The notes: generated by a model not told the origin, from the sequence alone. Positions 43,054-55,269 are shown, numbered from the stretch's first letter. The stretch: DNA of 64,000 nt from Sesbania bispinosa (GCA_026901365.1 QLOH01000011.1:2294001-2358000), one strand, 5' to 3'. Numbers and translations are program-made.

Positions 43054-44155
43054 CAAGGTTGTCAAGATCAAGATCTTACGTAGGATTGGGAGGGGGATAA
43101 CAAGATCGTACAAATGTACTATCATAACAAGAATCGTAAGATCGTAACAAGGATTGTAAGATTCTACTAAAATGAAAATTATACTAAAACATCTATATAT
43201 GCACATAAATTATGAAAAAAAAACCTATAAATGTCAACATTAAAACACACTTAAAACTGGAATTTCATAATTATAACATAAAAAATTTGTCTTAATTAGT
43301 CAAATACATAACATATATAAGATTTGGTAAAGTTCAAAGATAACATAAACAAACATTCAAAACACAATAGAATACTCCAAGCCTAGAATCTAGAATCTAG
43401 TTTTTTCACACGAGACATATTAATGTTAGTTAAAAAACAAAAAACTTGTCTTAGTTAGTCAAATACATAACATATATAAGATTTGGTAAAGTTCAAAGAT
43501 AACATAAACAAACATTTAAAACACAATAGAATACTCCAAGCCTAGAATCTAGAATCTAGTTTTTTCACATGAGACATATTAATGTTAGTTAAAAAACAAC
43601 TGTAGCACAACAAGAGAAAAATAGCCCGTAGAACCAGAATTGAGCAAACAAAAAACAATAGCGGAAAATAGAAGGCAGAACCAGAGCATAATGTAACTCA
43701 GAACAGAGCGCAACGCACAACAGAGCAGAACGACCGCAATGACAGCACCAGGGCCCAGAAACGAGAGCAGAATGAACAACGCAACAAGAAGAGGCACAAA
43801 GCATAACGCAACCCAGATCGCATAGATAGGTCGCAGTGAAGAACACATAAATCGCACGAGGAAGAGATCAAAGAATCTGAGTTTTATGGTTCCAAAATGG
43901 GGGGAAACGGTTTGAAAATCTTAAGAAATGGGGTCGAAAGGCTTTTTTCTGAACTAGGTCGTAAAATTCGACTCGAATTTTTTGACCATCTTGGATCAAA
44001 TAAGATCGATTGATCCCATAAGTTTACGATGTGGATCGGCGATCCTACAACGATTTTACTGAAGTCCGATCTTGCTTCCGATCTGACTCGCTCAGCCCCA
44101 GCAAAATCGTAAGATCGCTCGATCTTACAATCTAAATCGCGATCTTAATAACAAT
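43054..44155. mobile_element. MULE-like non-autonomous element, 1.1 kb
   Basis: The flanking 9-mers are ggctcctgg (43045-43053) and ggctcccgg (44156-44164), eight of nine identical. The ends contain gttgtcaagatcaagatctt and, from the right, attgttattaagatcgcgat. gatc/agatcttacg words are frequent in both subterminal regions. A block of about 159 bp is duplicated in tandem at about 43285-43602. Hydrophobic minus-strand frames at 43585-43857 overlap in two phases and have no family match. Confidence 0.65.
43285..43602. repeat. 159-bp tandem duplication inside the MULE
   Basis: Both copies contain agtcaaatacataacatata, aatactccaagcctagaatc and gacatattaatgttagtta in the same order with very few differences. 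The duplication is therefore recent relative to the element. Confidence 0.88.
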
Positions 44156-44164
44156 GGCTCCCGG

Positions 44165-45108
44165 TCGACTAGTTACTTTTTGCTAAGAACAATTTTCTAA
44201 ATTTTATAAGACTAATTAACACACTCAACGAGAAATTCAGCTAAAGGCACAATATCATGGTGAGGACCGAGGAGCGTAGCTTAAGAACAATTTTTAGCAG
44301 GAAAAAAAAGAACTAATTAATTTTACTAAGAAAGTCCCTTTATTTATTTTTATCACCAGAATTATATTGAGAAGAGTACACAAAATAAGATAGCCTTTTT
44401 ATTATTTTCTAGCTAGGCCTGCTATGGTGCTTACATTACAGTGAGAGATTTGAATATTCAAGGATTTTTCCAAGCACCTAAGTCAGGGAAACTTATTTTG
44501 ATTGTACTCTTCATACCGTTGATCAGTTGTTGTTGGAGTATTCCTTAAGATGCAAGAGAATGTCATAAAATGAGGTAGTCTTGCACTGAGGGCGCTTTGG
44601 ATCCTCCTCTAATAACAAAACATATAAGAAGCATCGAGGACAACCAACCAGGGGCTTGACCTTCATTCTTACTGGGGAATCCTCTTCAGCTTTGCCTTTG
44701 AATGCCGATGAAACCTAACAAGTCATATCTGATAAACATGGTATTGAAGATGAGGAAGACAGTACTGGTCGCTGAGGATGATTCCTTGTTGCTGATGATA
44801 GGTTTGCAGCCCCTGTAGGTGGTAAAACTATGTTCACTACTGGGTCACTCATATTTCCCAAATTTACCTTTCCCTTTTCCAAAGTGAGTGCCCTATATAT
44901 ATATATCGAGACCTAATAAAATAAGAATAAAAACACAAGAAAAGTCACATACGCTAACTAGCTGGAAATTAAAGAGCCAGGATTTCCATATCTCTGTTGA
45001 TTTCTTTTTATGGTAAATGGAAGACTTATGAGCAAAAAACCAAAATCTACTTATGTCACTAAAAAGAGAAATTTACAAAAGGAGGTAAAGATTGTTAGAA
45101 ATGTCCAA
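44165..45108. other. unassigned, gene-like remnant
   Basis: Around 44640-44890 the plus strand encodes short blocks such as QPTRGLTFILTGESSSALPL, and then GKTMFTTGSLIFPKFTFPF in another frame. They look like a decayed coding region but I cannot name it. There are no intact exons. Confidence 0.3.
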
Positions 45109-46210
45109 GGGATATGAATGCGAGATTATGGTACACTACAAGCTAGGTCCCCTGATATAATGAATTTGACGTCAGGGATGCAGAGAGAGAAAGTGTTAGA
45201 TATAATTGTCCATGTCATGATATAATAACTGCTTTAGAACGAATTCAATCCTTGTTATCCATTTTTTTTAAATATAAGTAATTATAGAACAAGGTTAAAT
45301 GTGTCGATCGGTGGGATGTAGAGAGAGTATATTCATTAATTAGATACTACTATTCATCAACTTAAGTCTAAATATTTTGGAGAATTGGTTGATGACTGTC
45401 TGTCTAGCCATGTTTTTTGTGTTAACCACACGCATGTATCTCCTATTATCAAAGGTAATTCTGATCGGGGCATAATCATAGTTAAGGCTTATCGCTTAGG
45501 GGCGGATCTTAATGAGTATGGGGATATGAATGCGAGGTTACGGTACACTACAAGCTAGGTCCCCTTATATGATGAATTTGACGTCATGGATGCGGAGAGA
45601 GAAAGTGTTAGATATAATTGTCCATGTAATGATATAATAACTGCTTTAGATCAAATTCAATCCTTGTTATCCAATTTTTTTAAATAAAATTAATTATGGA
45701 ACAAGGTTAAATGTGTCGATCGGTGGGATGTGGAGACAAAATATATTCATTAATTAGATGCTAAATATGAAACCATTCATCAACTTAAGTCTAAATATTT
45801 GTGAGAATTGGTTGATGACTGTCTGTCTAACTATGTTTTTTGTGTTAACCACACACATATCTCTTATTATCAGGGGTAATTCTATTCGAGGCTTACTCAC
45901 AGTTAAGGCTTATCGCTTTGGGGCGGATCTTAATGAGTATAAGGGATATGAATGTGAGGTTACGGTACACTACAAGTTAGGTCCCCTTATATAATGAATT
46001 TAACGTCAGGGATATGAAGAGAGAAAGTGTTAGATATAATTGTCCACGTCATGATATTATAATGGCTTTAGAATTTAAACCTTGTTATCCATTTTTTAAA
46101 ATAAAAGTAATTATAGAACAGGGTTAAATGTGTCGATCGGTGGGGTGTAGAGAGAGAGTATATTCATTCATTACATGCTAAATATGAAAGTGAAACTATT
46201 CATCAGCTTG
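45109..46210. repeat. tandem triplication, about 412-422 bp unit
   Basis: Units start at gggatatgaatgcgag near 45109, 45521 and 45943. All contain tacactacaagctaggtccc, gagagaaagtgttagata and ggttaaatgtgtcgatcggt. The third is truncated near 46210. The plus-strand frame at 45758-45994 is the clearest coding-like piece in the second unit (NHTHIS/GADLNEY). The first unit reads similar residues with differences. I do not recognise the source. Confidence 0.88.
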
Positions 46211-46410
46211 AGAATGTTTTTGGTTTGGCGTTGAAATTGTCCAAACTCAAGTACTAACTATTTCTAGCGTTGAAAATTTGAATTTACCATATTTCAATAT
46301 TAAAACAAACATGCTCTAAATCTAAATTTTTGGGAAAATTGGTTGATGACTAGCCATTTTGCCACTCAAAACTGATAAAAAAATTCATTCAAATTAATGG
46401 TTAATGTACT

Positions 46411-46775
46411 ACCTCCATTCCAAAACTCTTGTTGTTTAAGGTTATCCGCACAGACCAAGAAAATGAGTGATGTGTCTTGATTTAATAACATCTTTATGAA
46501 AATATCCTCATTTAATAGAAGATGCAAAAGAGAGGTTTAGTTAGTGGATACATGGTTGGAAGCTTATTAAATCATTAATTAAAATGTCCTGAAAATTAAT
46601 AAAGAATGTTTGTAGTTAAGAGCGAGAAAATGAGAGTAATTGGTAGTTAATATTGTAAGTAATTAAATAAGGGTATAGTTGGAAAAAAAATAATTAATTT
46701 TTTCTTGGATATCTATAACAACAAGAGTTTTGAAACTTAAGAGTATGCTAAAATAACAAGAGTTTTGGAATTGAG
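46411..46775. mobile_element. Stowaway-like MITE
   Basis: It opens ctacctccattccaaaactc and closes with gagttttggaattgaggtaa, inverted ends with TA flanks. A second inner copy of acaagagttttg lies 40 bp from the right end. It is non-coding. Confidence 0.68.
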
Positions 46776-47475
46776 GTAATAATTCATTAATTTTTGTGAA
46801 ATAATTTTACATGTATCAACCACTGATTTGGGTATATGGGAGACAACATGCCTAAATTAACTTGTGTGTGTCGTTGAATGCCAAATTGAATTGATTAGGA
46901 GCAATTATGATGCACAGATCCACAGTACTGCTTCGGCAGAATAGACAACTATCGCTGCTATAATTTTGCCACAACATTCAATCTTAGGAAGAAAATGTTT
47001 GATAGGTCCTTCTAGGATGTTTCATCTCACGGTGTATCACTAGTGAGACACATTTTTACCTGGAATAATAGGTAAAGTTACCTGCTGGTAAAGTAAAATG
47101 AATTTTAAAAAATTGCAATGAAGTCCATTGAATTATTTGTGTCCTAAATGCAATGAAACGCCATTTTTCTTTTCTCAGTTTTATTTTCGGTGTTTCAATA
47201 TCTTCACAGATTTAAGATTTTCTTCTTAATAAATCTTATTTTCGACTAACTAAATTTTGCACCACTAGTCACCGTCCGTAGTTATCCAAAGTGTGATTCA
47301 AATCGACCCACCACTTGCTTATGTCTTTATGAATTTTATGAAGATAAAGGATCATTTCAATTCATGGTAGCATAATAACTCCTCGGCAAAGGAAAATTTT
47401 CGACCGGTAACAACCAATTAATCGGGACCGTTCATTCATTATTGATAAATCTAATAGTAAATAAAGAGGATTAAA
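46776..47475. other. unassigned spacer
   Basis: No coding region, TIR or repeat was recognised. Confidence 0.4.
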
Positions 47476-47755
47476 CTAGAGAGATTCTTGATCGTGCAGT
47501 TTAGTCCCGGAGAGATTCAAAATCCTAAAATGGTCCCTGAGAGATTGCTCCGTTATGCAAAATGGTCCAAAACGTTATTTTTTATGGACTAATTTGCATG
47601 ATTTTTAATGTATGAGTGACTAATTTGCTTGTTTTACAGGGAGCATTTTGCATAACAGAGCAATCTCTAAAGGACCATTTTAGGATTTTGAATCTTTCAA
47701 GTACTAAACTGCACGATAAGGAATCTCTCAAGAACTAATTTGCTAATATATATAG
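47476..47755. mobile_element. palindromic MITE, about 280 bp
   Basis: The left arm agagattcttgatcgtgcag...ctaaaatggtccctgagaga pairs with the right arm ctctaaaggaccattttagg...gcacgataaggaatctctc around a centre near 47600. Non-coding hairpin type. Confidence 0.75.
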
Positions 47756-48265
47756 TCAAATAAAGAGTGTTTAACCCATTCACTGGTTCACTCTAAACAA
47801 AGAGCAACCTTTAATTTGAAGGATAGACCTCCACATAAGAAAACAGAGGAATGGACACGAAGAAGAGAAAGTGGTGGATGACGTGAAGGGAAAAAAAAGA
47901 GGTTACATATTTATACAATAAAAATATATAATAATTTATATAACATTATTTTTATTTTTATTTTTTTTATCACGTCACTTATCATATTCTACAATTCTCT
48001 CTTTTTTCTCTTTTATCTCTTTATCTTCAAAAAAAAAAAAGTGTGGAAAATAGACACCAAAAGCTGTACATATATCATTATTCTAGTGTTAATTTTCTAA
48101 ATATATAAAGGAAAATAATAGGTTACACCTATACTAGGGATGATTAAAAAAGAAGAAAAAAAAAAGAAAGAGTGAAAATGAAAAATATAATAATAATGTG
48201 ATGAGAAAGAAATAGAGATAAAAAAGTGTAAGATGTAAAATAAAAGTGAAAAAAAATAAAAATTG
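47756..48265. other. unassigned AT-rich spacer
   Basis: A-rich and T-rich runs only. No gene or TIR element was recognised. Confidence 0.4.
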
Positions 48266-48267
48266 AT

Positions 48268-48820
48268 ATTTCCTCCAATTCTTTTTATAAGGCACTATAT
48301 AATTTTAAGGTAGACTTTATTACCATTTTCCTCATTTACCCTTATTAAGTTTAATGTCTTTTCAATTATCAAATGGTAGTGGAGTTAGTCAATGATATTA
48401 AATGAAGGTAAAACTAGAAAGTTAAACTATTTTTTAAAACTTCAATAAAATTAATTAACTTTACCTACTTTTATTGGTATGTGTAATTTAATTAGATGTG
48501 TTTTAAAAGACCGGGGAAAGTATTTAATTAATGGAATGAAATACTTAGTTAACTTTTGTCCACCGTAAAAAACACACATATTAAGAAAAGTAATTAATAC
48601 AATGATTTTCAAGAAAATTACTCTATAAGATTACAAGTTTACCCTTACTTAAAATTAAATTCAACTACCATGTTAATTGTGACACTTTAAAACCTTTAAT
48701 GATCAACAGGGGTGAATATGAGAAAAAACAATAAATGCTTCTAGATTTGTGTACTTTACCTTATAAATAGGACCGTAGAAAAATTTCAAGCGTTATCTTA
48801 TAATTAGGATTGGAGGTAGT
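48268..48820. mobile_element. Stowaway-like MITE
   Basis: It begins atttcctccaattctttt and ends aattaggattggaggtagta, with inverted CCTCCAATT/AATTGGAGG-type ends and TA flanks. Inner ttataagg/ccttataa words also mirror each other. Confidence 0.6.
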
Positions 48821-49796
48821 ATTTTTTTTCCATTTCACCGGAAGTTTTCTATTGAAGTATTTTCGACTTTGTTTCTTTCGTAACAATATATATCTCTATT
48901 ATTTTAAAGAATATATATAATTGATGGAATGCTATATTTATATTTTTTTAGTGAAATAAAATAATATTTTTATATAGAGAGAGTTATTATGAGTTAGGTT
49001 TGAATTTATATAAGGAATTTAATGCATGTCTGCACAAAGTCTTTTATCAAAATAAATAATATAACGTGAGCTCCGGGTTCAATCTCCATTAAAGACACTT
49101 TTAGTGAGGGGTGAAAAGCCTTAATTATGATTAAATCTCGAACATGATTGCCCCTCATAATAGGGGAAATATGTGATTAACACCAAAAAATTAAATGATA
49201 CAACAAAATATGATTTTTATATAAATTGAACATAAATGACCGCCGTTACAAAATTTATATAGTTTTTAGGTTTTTATACCATAATAGACTTATTAAAATA
49301 AATGAAATTAATATCTCATATTGACTTATTTTAATATCTATATCGATATCTATCTGTACATTATACAATCCTGAAACATTAAAATATATTAAAAACATTA
49401 TTCATTAGTTTCCTATAATTAAAAAAATGTTTAATCAATTTAAAAAATTGTTAAATCTATCTCTATCAATCAATCTATAATCATAACATTTATTATTTTA
49501 TTATTATTATTATTATTTTTTATTATTAGAAGTCGAGTAATCTCTTTTATTCAAAATAACATTGATTAATTTATAGATATTGATACACATAAGTACAGAT
49601 ATATTTATTTAGAATGATATTGAAGTTTGGATGTGGTAATATAATAAAATGTGTTGATCACTATTCATTCAATTTTTTAATTATATTTTATTGGTTATTC
49701 TATTATTATCATTACTTTTTGTTATCAAAAGTCGTGTAATCTCTTTCATTAAAAGTAAAATTGATTAATTTGTAGATATTGATACACATGAGTAGG

Positions 49797-50741
49797 CATG
49801 TCAACGGGGCGAGGCGGGAGCGGGTAGTGCCTACCTGTATATATACCCGTTAAAATTAACGTGTACCCATGCGAGTAATGAGTATCCGCAAGTATTTACG
49901 GGTACCCATTAATGTTTAAGAATTTAAATTTTATAAATAAAAAGTGAGGAAATGTTATATAATATATTATAGGGTTAAATATGTTTTTGGTCCCTAAACT
50001 TTCACCTGAATTTGGTTTTGGTCCCTAATCTTTTTTTTCGTTGTTTTTGGTCCCTAACGTTTTCAAATCATGGAAATTAGTCCCTGCCGTCAACTCTATT
50101 AAATATAGGGGTGATGTGGCAGGAATAATTTCAATGATATGAAAACGTTAGGGACAAAAAAAAAACAAAAAATATAGATTAGGGACCAAAGTCAAATTCG
50201 GGTAAAAGTTTAGGGACCAAACCCGAACTGGTTTTGGTCCCCAATCTTTATTTTCTTGGTTTTTTTGGTCCCCTAATGTTTTCAAATCATTGAAATTAGT
50301 CCCTGTCGTCAACTCCGTTAAATACAGGCGTGACAGCAAGGACTAATTTCAATTATTTGAAAACATTAGGGACCAAAAACAATGAAAAGAAAGATTAGGG
50401 ACCAAACCCAAATTTAGGTGAAAGTTTAGGGACCAAAAACATATTTAACCATATATTATAATATCATACTATATATATAAATAAATATTATATAATACCA
50501 TTACGTGTTAATATATTAAAAATATCATCATAAAATAATATAAAATAAATTATATCTCATCATAAAATAATAAAAAATCTTAATATTCAAATATATTTAA
50601 TAGAAATGAGTGTTTTAATGAGTATGCGGGTACCTACGAGGCGGGTAGTATAATATTCGTCCCCACCCATTATACAAATATGCGGGTGCCCATTGCGGGT
50701 ATATCCACGAGTATCCACGGGTACAAGTTTTTTTTACAACC
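49797..50741. mobile_element. hAT-like non-autonomous element with nested MITE
   Basis: The flanks catgagta and cattagta (seven of eight) fit an hAT target duplication inside the tandem unit. The subterminal parts are rich in gcgggta/tacccg words (gaggcgggagcgggtagtgc left, tatgcgggtgcccattgcgg right). A second MITE sits at 49976-50452. Confidence 0.6.
49976..50452. mobile_element. MITE with gggttaaatatgtttttggt ends, doubled hairpin
   Basis: The left end gggttaaatatgtttttggt pairs with the right end gggaccaaaaacatatttaa. Inside, two successive hairpins repeat ggtccctaa.../...ttagggacc (split near 50230). This looks like a tandem dimer of one palindromic MITE. Such ends are common in legume genomes (recollection, not checked). 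Confidence 0.75.
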
Positions 50742-51286
50742 CTAGACATTAGTACATATATATTTGTTGAGAATGATACTAAAGTTCCGATGTGGTATAA
50801 TATAATAAAATATGTTGATTTATATCAAATTCATTGTGCATTTTCCTAATATATTATTTTTATTAACATTGTTTAATTTGTATATATTGATACATATGAG
50901 TATAGATATATTTGTTGAGTCTATAATTATACAATTCTATAAGTTTTTTTTTTCACTATTCATTCTTTTTATTATAATATTTTATTAGTTACTTTATTAC
51001 TATTAATCTATTATTACTTTTTGTTCTCAAAAGTCGTGTCATCTCTTTTATTCAAATTAAAATTGGTTAATTTTTAGATATTGAATATTGATACAAATGA
51101 GTACATATATATTTGTTTCAAATGGTACTAAAGTTTGGATATGGTAATATAATGAAATGTGTTGATTTACATCACGTTTATTGTGTATTTTTCATATATA
51201 TTATTTACATTAAAATATTTTACTTTGTAGACATTGTTACACATGAGTACAAATATATTTTTAGATATATATACTAAATTTGTAGA

Positions 51287-51339
<53 letters not shown>
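51287..51339. repeat. (ATT)n microsatellite
   Basis: About 17 uninterrupted att units. Frames across it read poly-Ile on both strands and are not genes. Confidence 0.95.
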
Positions 51340-51340
<1 letters not shown>

Positions 51341-51376
51341 TTTTCTGTTATCAAAAGTCGTGTCATCTCTTTTATT

Positions 51377-51816
51377 TAGAGGTGTCAAAGTGAGCCAACT
51401 CAGCTCACCCAGGTTGGCTCACCACGGGTTAGGCTAAAAGTGAGCCGAGCCGGGTTAGCTCACTTTTCTGGTGAGCTGAAAAAATACCAAGTCGGCTCGA
51501 CCCACCGCGGGTTGGTGGGTTAAGTGGGCTGGCTCACCTAACTTAAAAAATTATAAAATAATAAAAAATTAATAAAAAAGGTCAAAAAATTAGACAAAAT
51601 ATAAAAAATTATAAAAATGACTTAAAAAATATAAAAATAAAATAAAAATTAAAAAGTGAGCCAACCCAACTCGAACCCACTTTGACTCACGAGTTAAGTG
51701 GGTTGACCCACTTTTGACCCGCGAAAATGTGAGCCTATATTTTACCGACTCAATCCACCGGTGAGCCGAGTTGGGCCAAATTGGCTCACCGAGCTCAACC
51801 CAAATTGACAGCTCTA
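51377..51816. mobile_element. hAT-type MITE, 440 bp, perfect 8-bp target duplication
   Basis: cttttatt flanks both sides (51369-51376 and 51817-51824). The ends are tagaggtgtcaaagtgagcc and, from the right, tagagctgtcaatttgggtt. The interior is rich in gtgagcc/ggctcac words, making strong inverted structure. Confidence 0.88.
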
Positions 51817-52339
51817 CTTTTATTCAAAGTAAAATTATTTAACTTGTAGATATTGATACACATGAGTACATAAAACATTAGGGACATCTTCTTTATTTTC
51901 AGTATTGTTCTTGGCATTAATAGTTATTTCATATCCATAACAATAAAAAAAAAAAAAACTCATATTTAAATCTATGTGTCCCGTGCCCGGGTGACACACT
52001 AGTAATTACATATTTTATAGTCTCGCACTCTATATAAAAAATTATTTTACCTTAAATTACCGCTAACCCTGTAAGAAAGAATTATTCGATGAGTAATAAC
52101 ATGTTTGTTTTCGGTTTCCATTATCTTAAACTTAAATTTTCTCAAACGCAAGGGATAGTTGCTTTGAAAAATCATGCTTTAGTATGTGAAAATATCAATG
52201 TTTTAAAAATCGGACCCATGATTAAATTGGTAAAACAACTGGTTTGCAGTTTAATGGTGCATAACTGTGGTTGAACTGTGGTCAAATTGTTATAAATTAA
52301 ATATATATTTTAAATAATAAAATAATATAAAATTTTAAG

Positions 52340-53220
52340 AAATTAAGAACAAATAAAAATATAAAATAAACAAATTGCATGAATATCCTCCCAAATAATA
52401 AAAAGATAGAGTAAGCTAAGGACATAAAGTAAAGCTCTTATCAGTCATATATGCTCTTCTTCTATGTAACAATAATATAATTAAGAAAAGATATGCTTGA
52501 ATATTTAAATTGTATTTTAAATTAATATGTTTTAATTGATGCTATATAATGAATGAATATGAAAGAAAGTAAAATAACACTAAAGCAAAGTAGTCACTTA
52601 CCTCATAGAAAGGGTTGGACTCTTCAGTTGCATATTGAAACAAAATGTTAAGAATGACTATATTAATACCTACGAATAGAAAAATTTAATAAGTTGAAGA
52701 GACAAAAAAAAAGTATATTAAATGCACCTAATTTAGTTGCAAATTCAATATATAAGATCATCTAACTCTTCATACCATGACCCAGGCATTGCTAAATACA
52801 TTTAACAACAAATTGTTTTTGGTATATTAACCAAAAATATATTTGATATTATGAGAAAATACACATCACGGTGAAGCTAACTCTCTTAGTAGAATTTTTT
52901 TTCATAAAACTAAAACTCGAAATAATATTTAAAGATAAACATGTAACACTTGAACCAAAATTACCGAATCAATTATAAATATAGTAATTCGCAAAAAGAT
53001 ATACCAAACAAATAAAACATATAAAATTATTCTTCAATGCAAGACTATTTTTCTACACTTTTAAAGTTATATATTTTCCCCTTTGTGGTAGGTTTCAAAT
53101 CTTTGTTACGAGAATTTGCTGGGCCGTGAAATATTTTACCCATATGTTTATTTTTGGGCATTGATTTTACAGATTCTTTTTTAATTCTATACATCCTATT
53201 TTTTAAAAAAAAATTAAAAT
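52340..53220. repeat. block D' (empty-site copy of D)
   Basis: Collinear with 21792-22307 plus 36356-37190 but without the 14-kb composite element and both SINEs. It shares aattgcatgaatatcctccc, agcaaagtagtcacttacct and agtaattcgcaaaaagatat in order. At the composite site D' has about 50 bp of its own (near 52850-52900), so the empty site there is slightly rearranged. It is unique with respect to known genes. Confidence 0.78.
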
Positions 53221-54478
53221 ACCCCTTTTTTAATAGTATTAAATATCCAAACATATTCTCCCTTTCTCACATGGACACAGGACACCTCTCCTCTCTCACT
53301 CACCCTCCCTCGCTTTATTAATAATCATATTTTAAACTTTTAAATTCCTATTGATCAAAACTTATTTCGAAGAAGTTTATTGGAAAATAATTTCCGCCAA
53401 CTCATCCACTTTTTGGCTTGCATAACCTTCACCAGTTACATTTCCATCTTCACACCAACGAAAATAATTACAGGTTCTAGGTGTTTGTAACATATTGTAG
53501 AACAAAATGAAGAAGTTCTTCATAAGTAATCACCAAAACAAGGGAACGAAAATGAAAATGAGTGTATATTAGATGGACTAAAAAAAGTTAGGTTTGGAGT
53601 TCTTACATTCCAGATTCTGCACCTACAAAATTGTTTTCCAGGATTAGATGTTGTCTTAGATGTTAGCAAAATCAATTCCACCCACATTTATACAGATCAG
53701 TGGAAGAAACATGATGAGAAAGATTTCTTTCTGTGAAAAACTTCTGCAAACACATTAAACTACTATTTCATATCTGGAAAATTGGAGTATACGAGTTGAA
53801 GAAAAAATACTCGCTACCAAGTACAGTTTTGGTTGAGGTTAGATTTGGCTACCTCAAATGTGTGAGAATAGAGCATTATGATTGTTGAGAGTTGGAAGAA
53901 ATGATATTGAAGCTAAAAAATGGAGGATTGTGTCTTATGTAGCGAAAATGAGGTTGAAGAAGAAGGTTACTAGGTCAATAAACATGGTAATGGTCATATC
54001 AGCACCATGTCAACTGAGTCTAATGACGAGGACTAATTTTAAAGATAATGATTTTAGGAGGACGTAAAGCTAAAAAAAAAGTTTTTTAAAGGGACTAAAA
54101 TAAAATAGAGTATATTTTAGAGGGATAAAAAACATATTTAAGCCAACCGATTAGAGGAGGGTAAACACAATCTGGTGCAATTATAACTTGTAAACAGTTA
54201 GTCTGCGTTAATATATACCAATAACTTTCAAAAGGGCAGGTGTCAACTTTAAAGGATATTACCACGCACATAAACCGATGACAATGCAAGCTTGTCAGTT
54301 TACAGATTTGTTCAATAACATGCCCCTAAATCAAGGGGTACACGGTGAGGCACCTATTAAGGTACCTCACCGTAGAATTCACCAAGTTCTTTATACCATG
54401 GGATTTGGAATAGATGAAGTCTCCATTTTAGTAAATCTTTCAAGAAAATTTCACTGGTAATATGACATAAAGAGCTTA
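53221..54478. other. unassigned, no gene recognised
   Basis: A weak coding look on the plus strand near 53880-54060 (LEEMILKLKNGGLCLM-like in shifting frames) does not hold together. The phrase gggactaaaata...gagggataaaaaacatattt near 54095-54140 is a decayed end of a MITE like that at 49976. Confidence 0.3.
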
Positions 54479-54738
54479 GAGCCTGTTTGGGTGGGACTTC
54501 TGTAGAAGTACTTTTAGGTAAAAAGTTAGCATGAATCAAAGAGGTCAAATGCATTTAATTTCTCCATAAGTTAAAATTAGTCTTTGTAGACCACCTACTC
54601 CAAAAGCTCTCCCATTAAACTTCTCCAAAAGTAACTAATTTTAACTTATGGAGAAGTTAAATGCATTTTACCTCTTTGAATTATGCTATTTTTTCCACCT
54701 AGAAGTACTTCTGCAGAAATTCCACCCAAACATGCTCA
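54479..54738. mobile_element. palindromic MITE, 260 bp
   Basis: gagcctgtttgggtgggact at the left pairs with tccacccaaacatgctc at the right. The inner blocks cttctgtagaagtactttta and taacttatggagaagttaaa keep the symmetry for about 110 bp per arm. Confidence 0.82.
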
Positions 54739-54831
54739 AAGATTAACTCTCAAAAGTAAGGAGAATCTTCCTATTCCATAATGAACGTGAAAAGTGTTTA
54801 GCTAGTTAATTTAATTTGGTAGTGAATATTA

Positions 54832-54955
54832 GTGCTCGTTTAGTTTACGGTTAAGTAGAATTAATTCTAAAAATTAATAATTGAGATGATACACATTTTA
54901 TGAAGCACGTTGGACGAAAGTAATATAAATTCAGTTCCGTGAAATCATGGTTTTG
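54832..54955. mobile_element. MITE related to the one in exon 2 of the nitrilase pseudogene
   Basis: gctcgtttagtttacggtta, the central ttggacgaaagtaat and ccgtgaaatcatggttttgc follow the same order as the 11094-11250 element read on the other strand. It lacks a clean right end. Confidence 0.5.
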
Positions 54956-55094
54956 CACTGTGCCAACCCTAAAATAATTAGACACTCAATCCGAGAATGG
55001 AAATCCATGAATGGTTGAGAGCAAAAACAATGAGGAAGTTGCGTTGGAGATTATAGTGATCCCACCGGGTGATGTATGGCAGTGGCAGGCTATG

Positions 55095-55260
55095 GGCTTG
55101 GGAACCTAGTTCTGTCCGAACATATTGATGGTGGCGATCATTGCATCATGGTACCTCTCCAACATTGGAGCAATAATTTGCCTTGAGCGCCATCTTTTAC
55201 TTCTATGCTGTTTATGGCAACACTTCCTTGACGTGGCAACACTTCCTTGAGGTATCTTTT
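55095..55260 (+). pseudogene. possible sugar-phosphate translocator fragment
   Basis: One plus-strand frame reads VAIIASWYLSNIGAIICL, then RHLLLL. This resembles the first transmembrane segment of plant triose-phosphate/nucleotide-sugar translocator family proteins (ASWYxSNIGVLLLNKYLL). The match is about 25 residues, with the conserved Asn-Lys lost and a stop soon after. It could be chance. No other exons of such a gene were found nearby. Confidence 0.25.
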
Positions 55261-55269
55261 TTATTCTTT

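Larger units (their letters stand above)
49531..51860. repeat. tandem array of about 200-bp units, broken up by transposons
   Basis: The phrase agtcg(t/a)gt(a/c)atctcttt(t/c)att recurs at about 49531, 49732, 51032 and 51354. Each is followed by gatattgatacacatgagta, seen also at 51845, and by an aaatgtgttgat block. The first two units are 201 bp apart. The second is interrupted by the element at 49797-50741 and the fourth by the MITE at 51377-51816. There is no coding potential. Confidence 0.75.

Noticed and set aside
43585..43857. Two overlapping hydrophobic minus-strand frames resembling a small membrane protein
   Set aside because: They occupy two phases of the same biased sequence inside a MULE-like element and match no family.
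45130..45150. cactacaag as a second CACTA terminus
   Set aside because: It recurs in all three 412-bp tandem units, faces repeat sequence on both sides, and has no subterminal array.
51167..51437. Poly-isoleucine frames on both strands
   Set aside because: Translation of the (ATT)n microsatellite.
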